From positions 1-64,000 of the forward strand of contig JBOHVS010000376.1 of assembly GCA_050735975.1 (NCBI GenBank): a stretch of 64,000 nt of DNA. The letters run 5' to 3'. Below, one piece after another: positions 25,446-34,789 of the stretch (its first letter is position 1; each line of letters begins with the position of its first letter). The DNA comes from DATMBL01 sp050735975 (lineage in GTDB: Bacteria > Desulfobacterota > Binatia > UBA9968). Made by a program: the position numbers and the translations under genes. The notes beneath the pieces were generated by a model. It was not told the DNA's origin, did no database searches, and saw nothing but the letters and a program-made list of their open reading frames with translations.

Positions 25446-25882
25446 TGGCGGAATCAAGTCAGCCAAAGAAGAGTTTGCCCAAGATCAATCCTATCGATCA
25501 ACCCTACTGGCAAGGCGCCGCGGCCAGCAGGCTCCTGCTGCAGAAATGTAAGGATTGCGGCAAGCTTCAGTTTTTTCCCAGGCCGGTCTGTCTAGATTGC
25601 TTCAGCGGCAATCTCGAGTGGGTGCAAGCGTCGGGCAAGGGCAAGATCCACAGCTTTACCTGGGTGCGCGTGCCGCGCAGTCCGGCGTTTAAGGGAGAGA
25701 CCCCGATTTGCTACATCAACGTTATCCTCGATGAAGGAGTCATCATGGAAAGCCGCCTCCTTGGGAACGGGGCGGAAGGAGTCAAGCTCGGCGACCGGGT
25801 GAAAGTCGCTTTTCAGGAGACGCATGATCCCGCAATCAAGTTGCCGGTGTTTGAGCTGGAGGGGCAATCCGCGCGGGAATGA
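25445..25882 (+). CDS. DUF35 zinc-ribbon/OB-fold protein, partner of the thiolase-like protein
   Basis: The 145-residue protein has the DUF35 layout: a helical start (P-Y-W-Q-G-A), a rubredoxin-like zinc ribbon with C35-x2-C38 and C49-x2-C52, then an OB fold beginning G-K-G-K-I-H-S-F-T. DUF35 proteins scaffold or gate acyl-CoA substrates for thiolase-fold and MaoC-type enzymes. Its ATG overlaps the TAA of the thiolase-like gene by one base, so equimolar synthesis is likely. This supports a complex between the two products. Confidence 0.92.
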   Translation: MAESSQPKKSLPKINPIDQPYWQGAAASRLLLQKCKDCGKLQFFPRPVCLDCFSGNLEWVQASGKGKIHSFTWVRVPRSPAFKGETPICYINVILDEGVIMESRLLGNGAEGVKLGDRVKVAFQETHDPAIKLPVFELEGQSARE

Positions 25883-25923
25883 CGATAAGCAGCGTATTCA
25901 ACCGGCACGCTGGAAAGGTAACA

Positions 25924-26718
25924 ATGGTATTCCAACATTTACTGTTTGAAGTTCGCGATCAGGTAGCGTTCGTGACATTTAACCGACCGGAGTCGATGAA
26001 CGCGTACAACCGGCAGATGACGCGGGAGCTGATCGACGTGTGCAGGCATTGTGAGGGGGAGAGCGGGATCCGCGCGGCGATTTTTACGGGAGCAGGCGAC
26101 AAAGCTTTTTCCGCGGGGATGGATTTAAAGGAGCGGGCCGAAGCTCCCTTTTCGTTCATCGAACGACGTTATCAGAAGCTTGCCGCGACCATCTATACCC
26201 AGGCGCGCGCCGTGGCGGCTATCACAAAGCCGACCATTGCGGCGATCCGCGGATACTGTCTGGGTGGAGGTCTCGAGTTCGCGCTCGCGTGCGACATGCG
26301 GATTGCGGCTGAAGACGCCAAACTCGGGCTCACGGAAGTTCGGCGCGGGCTTATACCAGGGGCAGGCGGCACGCAAAGGCTGGCGCGCCTGGTAGGCACG
26401 GCCAAAGCATTGGAGATTTGTCTAACCGGCGACGCCGTGAGCGGGAGCGAAGCGTACCGATTGGGTCTTGTAAATGCGGTAGTGACCCCGGATGCGGTGC
26501 TCAAAACGGCGGAGGATCTCGCTAACAGAATTCTTAAGGGAGCGCCGATGTCGGTAGCGTTTATCAAGGAAGCCATCAACAAAGGCATCGAGCTGCCGCT
26601 GGAACAAGGGCTTCGACTCGAAGCGGATCTGTCCGCCCTCGTTGCCACAACGGAAGACAGCAAGGAAGGGCCGCGCGCGTTTGTTGAGAAGAGAGAGCCG
26701 GTGTGGAAGGGAAAGTAA
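25924..26718 (+). CDS. enoyl-CoA hydratase (crotonase) with both catalytic glutamates
   Basis: From ATG 25924 the crotonase-fold protein has 264 residues. The oxyanion-hole region is F-S-A-G-M-D, and both hydratase glutamates are present: E118 in GGGLEFA and E138 in LTEVRRG, followed by P-G-A-G-G-T-Q. It is the only crotonase in the window with both residues, so it is the best candidate for classical syn-hydration of a 2-enoyl-CoA. GGAAAGGTAACA precedes this ATG; an alternative start at 25879 overlaps the DUF35 stop (ATGA). It belongs to the same transcript as the thiolase/DUF35 pair. Confidence 0.9.
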   Translation: MVFQHLLFEVRDQVAFVTFNRPESMNAYNRQMTRELIDVCRHCEGESGIRAAIFTGAGDKAFSAGMDLKERAEAPFSFIERRYQKLAATIYTQARAVAAITKPTIAAIRGYCLGGGLEFALACDMRIAAEDAKLGLTEVRRGLIPGAGGTQRLARLVGTAKALEICLTGDAVSGSEAYRLGLVNAVVTPDAVLKTAEDLANRILKGAPMSVAFIKEAINKGIELPLEQGLRLEADLSALVATTEDSKEGPRAFVEKREPVWKGK

Positions 26719-26720
26719 AC

Positions 26721-26840
26721 AATTTTGGATTTTCGATTTTAGATTTTCGATTGTCGGGGAATCAATCAACTCCAAATTCCAAAGTTTGTTCCGGAGTGTC
26801 TTGGCTATAATCTAAAATCCAAAATCAAAAATCTAAAATG
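26721..26840. repeat. AT-rich inverted repeat (AATCTAAAATCCAAAATC family)
   Basis: TTTTGGATTTTCGATTTTAG on the left and AATCTAAAATCCAAAATC on the right are inverted copies around about 55 bp. A half-copy lies at 38725-38760. It fills most of the gap between two crotonase genes. Confidence 0.75.
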
Positions 26841-26850
26841 GAGTGAGTGA

Positions 26851-27666
26851 ATGGAGAGTCAGAAAGTTCTTTACGGCGTTAAAGACAAAATTGCATGGAT
26901 CACGTTGAGTCGGCCGGAATCCTTGAATGCCGTCAATCAGGAGATGCAAAAAGATATTATCAAGTTTTGCCGAATAGCGAACGAGGATCGGGAGGTTCAA
27001 GTCGTCATTTTCAAAGGAGCCGGAGAGAGGGCGTTTTCCGTCGGAGGCGACATAAAGGACCGGGCAAAGGCGAACGCCGAGGCCGGCGCAGGGCGGGAAT
27101 CGCCGCTGGCGAGTAGACAAGCAAGGTTTACTTCCGGTATCCGGACACCTCCGCAAGCCATAGCAGCTCTCAACAAGGTCTCGATCGCGTTAGTTCACGG
27201 CTATGTGATCGGGACGGGATTGTTGATGAGCCTTGCCTGCGATATCCGTATCGCCGCGGACAATGCCAGATTGGGGCTTAGCGAGGTCCGTCTCGGATTC
27301 ATCCCGGCGTCAGGAGGGACACAGCGGATGGCGCGCCTCGTGGGCATTCCGAAAGCCCTGGAGATTTGTCTTTCCGGTGAACTTTTTGACGCGCAAGAAG
27401 CTTATCGAATCGGTCTCGTCAATCAACTGGTCGCCTATGATCAGTTGATACCGGCGGGTGAAAAAATGGCGCAATCCTTTATCAAAGGCGCTCCACTGGC
27501 AATGCGTTATATCAGGGAAGCGATTTACAAGGGAAGCGACCTTTCGCTGGAGCAAGGACTTCGATTCGAATCCGATCTTGCCGGGATGGTGTCGAACACC
27601 GAAGATGCCAAGGAAGGGCCGCGCGCATTCGTTGAGAAGCGGCCGCCGGTGTGGAAAGGCAAGTAA
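26851..27666 (+). CDS. enoyl-CoA hydratase/isomerase family protein
   Basis: The 271-residue crotonase is similar to its upstream neighbour (shared G-L-S/T-E-V-R, S/G-G-T-Q-R-M/L-A-R-L, and a C-terminal E-D-A/S-K-E-G-P-R-A-F-V-E-K) and probably arose by duplication. The first hydratase Glu position reads Leu125 (G-T-G-L-L-M-S), while the second, Glu145, is kept. Single-Glu members often act as isomerases or lyases, so its reaction may differ from that of the neighbour. An insertion at 70-92 is rich in Ala/Arg. There is no strong ribosome site; it is separated from the upstream gene by an AT-rich palindrome. Confidence 0.87.
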   Translation: MESQKVLYGVKDKIAWITLSRPESLNAVNQEMQKDIIKFCRIANEDREVQVVIFKGAGERAFSVGGDIKDRAKANAEAGAGRESPLASRQARFTSGIRTPPQAIAALNKVSIALVHGYVIGTGLLMSLACDIRIAADNARLGLSEVRLGFIPASGGTQRMARLVGIPKALEICLSGELFDAQEAYRIGLVNQLVAYDQLIPAGEKMAQSFIKGAPLAMRYIREAIYKGSDLSLEQGLRFESDLAGMVSNTEDAKEGPRAFVEKRPPVWKGK

Positions 27667-27669
27667 GAA

Positions 27670-27800
27670 GATAGAGACAGAGACAGAGAGGGGATTCTGA
27701 ATACTGGCTCCTGAGTAAAGAGAGACAGGAGCCGACAGAAAGATATGGACGGAGATGAAGAGGGAAGAGCGCGACGTTCCGAAGTGTTCTGTCTCTGTCT
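27670..27800. repeat. GACAGA-type palindromic repeat, copy 1
   Basis: Starts with AGAGACAGAGACAGAGAG and ends with the inverse CTGTCTCTGTCTGG, with CTGGCTCCTGAGT / GACAGGAGCCGACAG inside. A related copy is at 44961-45102; both follow a crotonase gene. Confidence 0.75.
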
Positions 27801-27810
27801 GGAATGAGTT

Positions 27811-29367
27811 ATGAGTCATTCGTTATTGATGGGCGACGGCTTGCGCCGCAACGCCTATAAATTTCCTGTAAAAATGGCCGCGCGCGATCGTTACCGCCAA
27901 ATTACCTACGGCGATTTGAACCGTAGAGTGAATCAGCTCGCAAACGGGCTGCTCTCGATGGGCGTTCGCAAGGGCGACTCGGTTACTGTGCTGGCAGGAA
28001 ATCGCATCGAGCATTTGGAAGTTCTTTTCGCGACTGCCAAGATCGGCGCATTGGCGATTCCGCTCGATATCAAATGGCGCGCGCTTGAGCTGGGTTCAGT
28101 GTTGTCGTTTTTCAAACCGCGCGTGCTGATTTTGCAGGACGAGTGCGTTGGTGAGTTCAAAAAGGCAAGGGCGTCGTATGACCTCAACTTCTTGAAAACC
28201 GTCGTCACATCAGACTTGAATTATGGCGGCTTGCTCGGAGGCCAGAGCGTAGCGGAGCCGCCGGTAAAGGTCAATGAAGATGATCCGTTTGCCGTGCTGC
28301 TCACCTCCGGTACTACGGGGTTTCCCAAGGGATGCCTCGCCAGCCACAGGACTTTCGTTTTTCACTGCATCAACAACGCCATCGAGAAAGGGCTTGGTGT
28401 TCACGACCGCGCAATCCTCGGGTCGCCTATCTACTTCAACGCGGGCCGTTCGTTCACCTTGGCGATCATCTACTATGGCGGCACGATGTTTCTTCACGAG
28501 CGATTTGACCCAGAAGAGATTCTCAAAACTATCGAACGCGAGAAGATTACCTATATGGGCGCGGTGCCGACGATGTGCGAGCGCATGCTGCAGGTCCCGA
28601 ATGTAGAGCACTACGACACGAGCTCTCTGCGATGCCTTGCCATCACAGGGGGGAAAGTGCATGAGCCGATCCTGCAGGCGCTCAGGAAATACATCACTCC
28701 GAACATCTATCGGACCTACGCCTCCACCGATTCCGGGCAGATGGCGATTTCGAAGCCGGGAGATATCGAGACAAAACCACTGGCTGCGGGCCGTCCGGTT
28801 TGGTGCGTTGAATTGCGCGTCGTGGATGACAATAACAATCCAGTCGCGGTGAACGAAGTCGGCGAGATCGTCTGCCAGAGCCCGCTGGCGACTCAGGGCT
28901 ATTATATGAACCCCGAGGCAACCAACGCGGCCTTCCGCGACGAGTGGTTCTACACGGGCGATCTCGGCTATTTCGATGAAGAAGGGTACTTGTTTGTCGT
29001 CGGGCGCAAGAAAGACATGGTCAAGAGCGGCGGCATCAGTGTTTATCCTTTAGAGATCGAAGGCGTTCTTTATAAGCATCCCGAGGTTGTCGAAGCGGCG
29101 GTGATCGGCGTGCCGGATCCGCAGTGGGGCGAAGCGGTCAAGGCCGTGGTCACCCTCAAGGAGGGATCGCGAACCACCGGCGAGGATCTCATAGGTTTTT
29201 CCAAGGAATGGTTGGCGCCCTACAAGGTTCCCAAATCAGTGGACATCGTTTGCTCATTGCCGCACACAGAGACCGGAAAAGTAGCGAAGGAAAAACTCAA
29301 GGAAGCAATTCTCAACCAAACAAGCTTAAGACCGGACCGAGATAACTTGAACTCTAATCGAAGGTGA
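27811..29367 (+). CDS. AMP-forming acyl-CoA synthetase
   Basis: The 518-residue ANL-superfamily ligase has the P-loop LLTSGTTGFPKG (163-174), the Y-x-x-T motif region near 300, Y-T-G-D-L-G-Y-F-D, and R-K-K-D-M-V-K-S-G-G-I hinge text. The acyl-transfer lysine in T-E-T-G-K490-V is also present. It activates a carboxylic acid with ATP to the CoA thioester in the cytoplasm. The sequence does not tell medium- or long-chain from aromatic substrates; the context of side-chain degradation genes suggests the acid entering this cluster. It is the only ligase in the window. ATG 27811 has little ribosome-site support, and a GACAGA palindrome lies directly upstream. Confidence 0.9.
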   Translation: MSHSLLMGDGLRRNAYKFPVKMAARDRYRQITYGDLNRRVNQLANGLLSMGVRKGDSVTVLAGNRIEHLEVLFATAKIGALAIPLDIKWRALELGSVLSFFKPRVLILQDECVGEFKKARASYDLNFLKTVVTSDLNYGGLLGGQSVAEPPVKVNEDDPFAVLLTSGTTGFPKGCLASHRTFVFHCINNAIEKGLGVHDRAILGSPIYFNAGRSFTLAIIYYGGTMFLHERFDPEEILKTIEREKITYMGAVPTMCERMLQVPNVEHYDTSSLRCLAITGGKVHEPILQALRKYITPNIYRTYASTDSGQMAISKPGDIETKPLAAGRPVWCVELRVVDDNNNPVAVNEVGEIVCQSPLATQGYYMNPEATNAAFRDEWFYTGDLGYFDEEGYLFVVGRKKDMVKSGGISVYPLEIEGVLYKHPEVVEAAVIGVPDPQWGEAVKAVVTLKEGSRTTGEDLIGFSKEWLAPYKVPKSVDIVCSLPHTETGKVAKEKLKEAILNQTSLRPDRDNLNSNRR

Positions 29368-29389
29368 GAAAGGTCGCGAACAACAACGT

Positions 29390-30256
29390 ATGGATTTGGA
29401 GCCGAGAGAACACTATTTCATTCATGATGGCTTAAAGCTTCATTATTGGGAGTGGGGAGATCCTAAAGCGGAAACTTTTGTTTTCGTCCATGGTATCCGG
29501 GATCAGGGCCGGAGCTGGGAGCCGTTTATCGCTTCGATGATGGCGTTAGGTTGTCCCATCAAACATGCAGTCGCGCTTGATTTGCGCGGGCATGGCGACA
29601 GCGAGTGGCCTAACACGAGTCGCGGCTATCAACATGAAGACTTTCTTACTGACTTGTCAGGTCTGCTGCGCCACCTGGACAAAGAAACTTTGACTCTGGT
29701 CGGCCATTCTCTTGGCGGGAGCATGGCGCTGCTCTACGCCGGAACTTTCCCGGAAAAAATCAAGCGCATGGTGTTGCTTGAATCACTCGGCCCGTTTGCG
29801 CGCTCCGATGACGAGGTGCCGGAAATTATGGCCGAAAGGTTGGATGGAAGGAACTATATCGAGATACCTTATCCGTATGCGTCGTTAAAAGACGCCGCCA
29901 AGGCGCTGCAAAAAAGATTTCCCCTCATCCCCGATCGCGCGGCGGCGCACATGGCTCTGTACGGGACGAGAAAAAATGGACAAAACTATCGCTGGAGGCA
30001 TGATCCGATCCTTCGCTATCGCACAACGACCATGCTCTCGGAGGGTCAGATCGAAGCTTTCATTCGACGGGTTAAATGTCCGATTCTATTTGTTTACGGC
30101 ACCGAAAGCGATTTCATGCAATCGGTGCGCGGCCCGCGCGCGAAGCATTTCAATAACGCCCGGATAGTTCCGATTGAAGGCGCGGGTCATCACATTCCGC
30201 ACGAGAAGCCGGACGAGGTGGCGAAGGTTATTGCGCCGTTTCTGTTTCCTGATTAA
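29390..30256 (+). CDS. alpha/beta hydrolase
   Basis: The 288-residue protein shows the alpha/beta hydrolase fold. H-G-I-R-D-Q-G-R-S-W (34-43) forms the oxyanion loop, D-L-R-G-H-G-D-S follows, and the nucleophile elbow is G-H-S107-L-G-G. A candidate acid is D241, and the catalytic His is near 267 in E-G-A-G-H-H-I-P-H-E-K-P. It could hydrolyse a thioester, ester or ring-cleavage product. It follows the CoA ligase by 22 bp, so it may release a CoA intermediate or process the ligase substrate; that role is inference. A cytoplasmic enzyme with no signal peptide. Confidence 0.88.
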   Translation: MDLEPREHYFIHDGLKLHYWEWGDPKAETFVFVHGIRDQGRSWEPFIASMMALGCPIKHAVALDLRGHGDSEWPNTSRGYQHEDFLTDLSGLLRHLDKETLTLVGHSLGGSMALLYAGTFPEKIKRMVLLESLGPFARSDDEVPEIMAERLDGRNYIEIPYPYASLKDAAKALQKRFPLIPDRAAAHMALYGTRKNGQNYRWRHDPILRYRTTTMLSEGQIEAFIRRVKCPILFVYGTESDFMQSVRGPRAKHFNNARIVPIEGAGHHIPHEKPDEVAKVIAPFLFPD

Positions 30257-30407
30257 ACAAAAACCCATCCAGGCGGCCCTGAGCAGAGTCGAAGGGTTGC
30301 GAGCTTTTCTTAAAGATCTCCGGTCTTGGTCCAAAACGCTTTCTTTGTTATGGTGCGACCTATCCATTTTACGATCAGTGCCGCGACTTGACGTTTGGAG
30401 GTGAACC

Positions 30408-31223
30408 ATGGTCGAGATGAAAACCGTTTTAGAAAAAATCGATGAGGACTCCGGAGTCGCGTGGTTGACGTTAAACCGACCCGAAAGGAAGAACGCCATG
30501 AGCCGGAATCTGATTGCGGAGACGATCAGCATTCTCAAGGAACTGCGCGACAACGATAGAATTCGCTGCATCGTAACGACCGGAGCGGGAAATTCCTACT
30601 CTTCCGGGCTGGATCTCTATGACCTGAGGGAAAGTTGGAAGCGCAAGAGGAGATGGGACGAAGGGGGTTCGACTTATGAGATCGTCAAGTTGCTGCGCGC
30701 GTGCCCGCAAGTCACGGTTGCGGCCGTCAACGGTTGGTGTCTGGGCGGTGGCATGGCTCTGTTAAATGGGCACGACCTTGCGGTGGCCGCCGAATCGGCG
30801 ATGTTCGGCATGCCGGAGATCATTCGGGGCAGCTATGGCGCTGTTGCAACGTCTACACTTTTCCACACAGGCATACCCTTCAAGAAAGCTTTCTACATCC
30901 AGTTAACAGGGAGAAATCTCACAGCAACTGAGGCGGAAAGAATCGGACTCGTTTCCCAGGTAGTGGCTGATAATCAACTGCTGCCGTACGTCGAGGCGCT
31001 GGCGAAAGAAATCGGCTCTCGAAACGGCGCGACTTTGGAGAGCGCAAAAATCGCGGCCTATATGGAAAAGGATATGGATTTTGACACCGCGCTTCGCACC
31101 GACGATCTCGTTTCGCACCGAATGAGGTATTACACCAATCCGTTAAGTGACGTGGAAGGCTACCTCCATTCTCAGAAGGGCGGCGGGAGCACGCGATATG
31201 TGAAACCGGAGGATAGAAAGTAA
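30408..31223 (+). CDS. enoyl-CoA hydratase/isomerase family protein (divergent crotonase)
   Basis: The 271-residue crotonase has G-L-D-L near 67 and the G-W-C-L-G-G-G-M-A-L-L stretch, in which the first catalytic Glu position is Ala117. Glu137 (GMPEI) is kept. Its middle loop (78-95) and C-terminal part differ from the other crotonases, so the substrate is probably different. TTGGAGGTGAACC gives a good ribosome site. The 150-bp gap upstream holds a CCCTGAGCAGAGTCGAAGGG palindrome. It precedes the fused CoA-transferase. Confidence 0.87.
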   Translation: MVEMKTVLEKIDEDSGVAWLTLNRPERKNAMSRNLIAETISILKELRDNDRIRCIVTTGAGNSYSSGLDLYDLRESWKRKRRWDEGGSTYEIVKLLRACPQVTVAAVNGWCLGGGMALLNGHDLAVAAESAMFGMPEIIRGSYGAVATSTLFHTGIPFKKAFYIQLTGRNLTATEAERIGLVSQVVADNQLLPYVEALAKEIGSRNGATLESAKIAAYMEKDMDFDTALRTDDLVSHRMRYYTNPLSDVEGYLHSQKGGGSTRYVKPEDRK

Positions 31224-31278
31224 CAGCGAGGAGCGGTTTGTCAAAGATTTTACTGGCTGCTCGAACATAGGACTTGAA

Positions 31279-33675
31279 ATGGACAAAGCGCCTCAATTTC
31301 TTAGCAGTTATAGAGCGCTGGACTTAACCGGCCTCGCTGGGCAGCTTTGCGGCCGTGTGCTGGCTGATCTTGGAATGGAAGTTATAAAGGTCGAGGGGCC
31401 CGGCGGCGATCCAGTTAGAAGATTGGAACCTGTCGCGGAGTTAGGCGGGACTTCCTTAAGCCTTCCATTCGCTCATTTGAACGCCAACAAAACGAGCATG
31501 GTGCTCGATCTCCAAAATGCCCAAGGGCGAGAGACGTTCTTGCGTCTGGCCGAAAATGCTGACGTGGTTCTTGAGAGCTTTTCGCCGGGATTCATGGATT
31601 CGCTGGGCTTCGGGTACAAGCAGCTCGCGGAGGTTAATCCGCGGCTGGTAATGGCCTCGATCACCGGCTTTGGTCAAACCGGTCCAGGCAAGAACTACCC
31701 TTGCGCTGATATCGTCGCGGCGGCGATGGGTGGGCTGATGTATATTTCAGGGGATCCATCATTGCCTCCGTGCAAGGCGCCGGAAACACAAGCTTACTAC
31801 TTCGGCAGCCTCTTCGCCGCGATAGGGGTATTGGCCGCTCTGTACCATCGCGAGCAGTGCGGTCGCGGGGACTACGTCGACGTGTCCATGCAGGAGGCCC
31901 TGGCAACTCACGAGCATCTCATACGCCTCTACGCAAACGAAGGTCAAATCGTCAGACGGCAAGGGAGCCAGCACGGGCAGGTGGCCCCGGCGAGAATTTT
32001 TCCCTGTAAGGATGGGTATGTCTATCTATATGTTACGCGCCAGCATTGGAAGCTTTTTCTTGAGCTTTGGACTGGTCATCCGGTAGAGATGGACGGCGCG
32101 GAATGGGCGAACAATTTATACCGGCGGGCGCGCGTCGAGCAGATCAATCAACTGGTCTCGGAATTTACGAAGCAATACACGAAGGCAGAACTGACGGAGC
32201 TGTGCCAGGCGCGCGGTCTTCCGTGCACTCCCGTTAACAGGCCGGGTGATTTTATCCGCGACGAACAGGTTCGGACGCGCGGCTTTGTCTCGGAGATTCA
32301 ATATCCTTTCGGCAAAGTCGAGCAGGTGGCGGCGCCGTTTCTAATAAACGGCAGCCGGCCGGAAGTGAGGCCGGCGCCCGCTCTCGGCGATTGCCAGCAC
32401 GCGGCGCAGAATCGAGATCGCAATTCAGCGGAGCAAATGACAGCCAACGCTGCGAATGGTGGCGCGGGTGCGAGCCCTCCGTTGAAGGGAATGAGAATCG
32501 TCAGCTTCGATCATGTTCTAGCGGGTCCTTACGGCACGACGATTCTGGCCGAGCTAGGCGCCGACGTGATCAAGGTCGAATCCCGTAAGGGCGGATTGGA
32601 CCCGTTCAGATTTTTCGGCACGGGCGAGGATCCGAATCTCTCTCCTCGGTTTCTCGAATTCAATCGCAACAAGCGATCGATTACAGTGAATCTCAAGACT
32701 GCCGATGGGCCAAAGATCATTCTAGACTTGGTGCGCCATTCGGACGCCGTGCTCGATAATTACAGCGTGGACGTTATGTCTAAATTTGGGCTGGGCTACG
32801 ACGATCTTTGCCGCGCCAGACCGGATATCATCAATTTGAGAATGCCCGGACTCGGCTGCACGGGTCCGAAGCGATACTACTCTACTGTCGGCGTGAACAT
32901 CACCGCATTCACTGGTCTGACCTATCTCTGGAATCATCCGGGCAAAACCAATCCACCGATCGGGTCGCAAACGGTCTTTCCCGACTACGTCTCGGGGGTG
33001 CTGGCAGCGATCTTGGTCGTGGCGGGCGTTTTATACCGCAAACGGGCGCAAAAGGGCGCTTTCATCGACATGTCTCAAGGCGAGGTGACGGCCTATATGA
33101 TCGGCGCGAGCCTGATGGAGGCAAAGGCTTTGGGCCGCGAGCCCGAGCCCATGGGCAACCATTCCGCGTTTGCGGCGCCGCATCACTGCTACCCTTGTAA
33201 GGGAGAGGAACGTTGGTGCGTCATCGCTGTCGAGAATGAGGAACAGTGGCGCTCGCTGGCTGAAACTCTCGGCCAAGACGTCGAGCGCGATCAACGATTC
33301 AAAACCGTGGAGCAGCGGCTTCGGCATCGGGACGAGCTGGACGCTCTGATCGCGCAATGGACCCGAGAGAGGGACTGCTATGAAGTCATGCGCGCTCTGC
33401 AGAGAGTCGGCGTTCCCTGCGGTGTCGTGCAGAACGGCGCCGATTTGACCGCCGATCCTCATCTTAGAGAACGAGGTTTCATCATCGGAGTCGAAAATGC
33501 GAGGCTGGGACGAGTGGTGTTGCCGAGTTTTCCGCTACGATTCGCCAACGCGAAATTAGATCCGAGATGGGAATTCCCGGAGCTCGGGCGTGACAATGAA
33601 GCGGTGCTGCGCGACGTCCTCGGCTACACCGGTGAAAAGATCGAGGGGCTTGCCACCAGGAATGTGTTGGCATAG
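31279..33675 (+). CDS. double-length family III CoA-transferase (fused CaiB/BaiF pair)
   Basis: The 798-residue protein consists of two family III CoA-transferase domains (about 8-370 and 403-785) joined by a hydrophilic linker. Each begins with the G-x-x-x-x-x-L-x-D/E-L-G-M/A-x-V-I-K-V-E motif. At the catalytic Asp position the N-half reads Ala172 (Q-A-Y-Y-F-G), while the C-half keeps Asp569 (P-D-Y-V-S-G). The halves match the separate genes at 46281 and 47641 respectively, so this looks like a covalently joined heterodimer with one active site. Family members move CoA between carboxylic acids (for example in benzylsuccinate or carnitine metabolism). It would activate a pathway acid without ATP. 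The start ATG has only a weak ribosome site. Confidence 0.9.
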   Translation: MDKAPQFLSSYRALDLTGLAGQLCGRVLADLGMEVIKVEGPGGDPVRRLEPVAELGGTSLSLPFAHLNANKTSMVLDLQNAQGRETFLRLAENADVVLESFSPGFMDSLGFGYKQLAEVNPRLVMASITGFGQTGPGKNYPCADIVAAAMGGLMYISGDPSLPPCKAPETQAYYFGSLFAAIGVLAALYHREQCGRGDYVDVSMQEALATHEHLIRLYANEGQIVRRQGSQHGQVAPARIFPCKDGYVYLYVTRQHWKLFLELWTGHPVEMDGAEWANNLYRRARVEQINQLVSEFTKQYTKAELTELCQARGLPCTPVNRPGDFIRDEQVRTRGFVSEIQYPFGKVEQVAAPFLINGSRPEVRPAPALGDCQHAAQNRDRNSAEQMTANAANGGAGASPPLKGMRIVSFDHVLAGPYGTTILAELGADVIKVESRKGGLDPFRFFGTGEDPNLSPRFLEFNRNKRSITVNLKTADGPKIILDLVRHSDAVLDNYSVDVMSKFGLGYDDLCRARPDIINLRMPGLGCTGPKRYYSTVGVNITAFTGLTYLWNHPGKTNPPIGSQTVFPDYVSGVLAAILVVAGVLYRKRAQKGAFIDMSQGEVTAYMIGASLMEAKALGREPEPMGNHSAFAAPHHCYPCKGEERWCVIAVENEEQWRSLAETLGQDVERDQRFKTVEQRLRHRDELDALIAQWTRERDCYEVMRALQRVGVPCGVVQNGADLTADPHLRERGFIIGVENARLGRVVLPSFPLRFANAKLDPRWEFPELGRDNEAVLRDVLGYTGEKIEGLATRNVLA

Positions 33676-33719
33676 AAGCGAATGAGCCAAGCAAACGTAA
33701 ATCCGCAAGGAGGTGTCGG

Positions 33720-34760
33720 ATGAAAATGTTCATTTTAGCGGTCTTTTGTCTATGGGCCGCCAGTTCATCGGCTGCGGCGCAGGGGAAACCATCAAAGGTA
33801 GCCGAGCTCGGCGCCTACTCGGGAGCGGATCGCCAAAAAATTCTTGAGGCAGGAGCCAAGAAGGAAGGCAAGGTGGTTTGGTATACGACCCTGATCGCTT
33901 ACAAGGAAATCGTAAAGCTTTTTGAGGGGAAGTATCCGGGAATAAAGGTTGAGGCCTACCGATCTAACTCTACCGATCTCCTTAAAAGGTTCCTGGCGGA
34001 AGCGCAGGCGGGACGCCATTTAGTGGACGTTATAGAAACCACTCCTCCTTCCCTAATGGCCGGACGGGACGCCAAACTTCTTGCGCCGTATTTCTCGCCC
34101 CATTTGAAATTATATCCGGATGACTCCAAAGAAGAAGCCGGTAAGGGAACGGTTTTTTGGACAACGGACCGTGAATCCTTGATCGGTCTGGGCTACAACA
34201 AAAACCACATCAAGACGGCGGATGTTCCGAAAAATTTTGCCGATCTCTTGAAGCCCGAATACAAAGGAAAGTTCGCCGTCAGCGGGGACGCCACGGGAGC
34301 CCGAATGATCGGCGCTATGTTGCGCGCCAAAGGCGAAGAATTCGTTAAACGGCTAAAGGATCTGGATGTCAAAATGCACATGGTATCAGGAGGGGCGCTT
34401 CAAGAGTTGCTCGCCGCGGGCGAAATGGCGATGTCGTTTTCCATTTTTCGTAATCACGTACAGGTCACTCAGGGCAAAGGTGGGCCGACCGAGTGGGTTC
34501 CCCTTGACCTGGTGGTGGCGAATGCGGGAGGCGCGGCTCTGCCGGCTCATACCAACAATCCCCATGCGTCGCTCCTGTTTATCGATTTTCTCATCAGTCC
34601 GGAAGGACAAGATCTGCTGGCGGAAAAATTCAAGTACGCGAGTTCTATGAAACAATACCCATTCAAGCGCTGGTATCCGGAAAAGGGCCTGACGACGGAC
34701 CAATATGAAAAGAACTTCAACAAATGGCAGAAGCTGCTGCGGCAAATTGCACGACGATGA
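33720..34760 (+). CDS. periplasmic binding protein of a Fe(III)/organic-type ABC importer
   Basis: The 346-residue protein has a clear signal peptide (cleavage near A-A-A-Q-G, about residue 21). A type II binding-protein fold of the FbpA/AfuA class follows: K-E-G-K-V-V-W-Y-T-T near 49-58, then G-x-Y-P-G-I-K-V-E. AAGGAGGTGTCGG precedes the ATG. Such proteins bind ferric ion, but many relatives bind thiamine-like, aminophosphonate or aromatic ligands; the ligand-binding tyrosine pair of FbpA is not evident. The permease gene follows at 29 bp. Its position after the CoA cluster suggests, without proof, uptake of the substrate of that pathway. Confidence 0.88.
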   Translation: MKMFILAVFCLWAASSSAAAQGKPSKVAELGAYSGADRQKILEAGAKKEGKVVWYTTLIAYKEIVKLFEGKYPGIKVEAYRSNSTDLLKRFLAEAQAGRHLVDVIETTPPSLMAGRDAKLLAPYFSPHLKLYPDDSKEEAGKGTVFWTTDRESLIGLGYNKNHIKTADVPKNFADLLKPEYKGKFAVSGDATGARMIGAMLRAKGEEFVKRLKDLDVKMHMVSGGALQELLAAGEMAMSFSIFRNHVQVTQGKGGPTEWVPLDLVVANAGGAALPAHTNNPHASLLFIDFLISPEGQDLLAEKFKYASSMKQYPFKRWYPEKGLTTDQYEKNFNKWQKLLRQIARR

Positions 34761-34789
34761 TACAGCCGTCCATCGGTTAAACGTGAATC

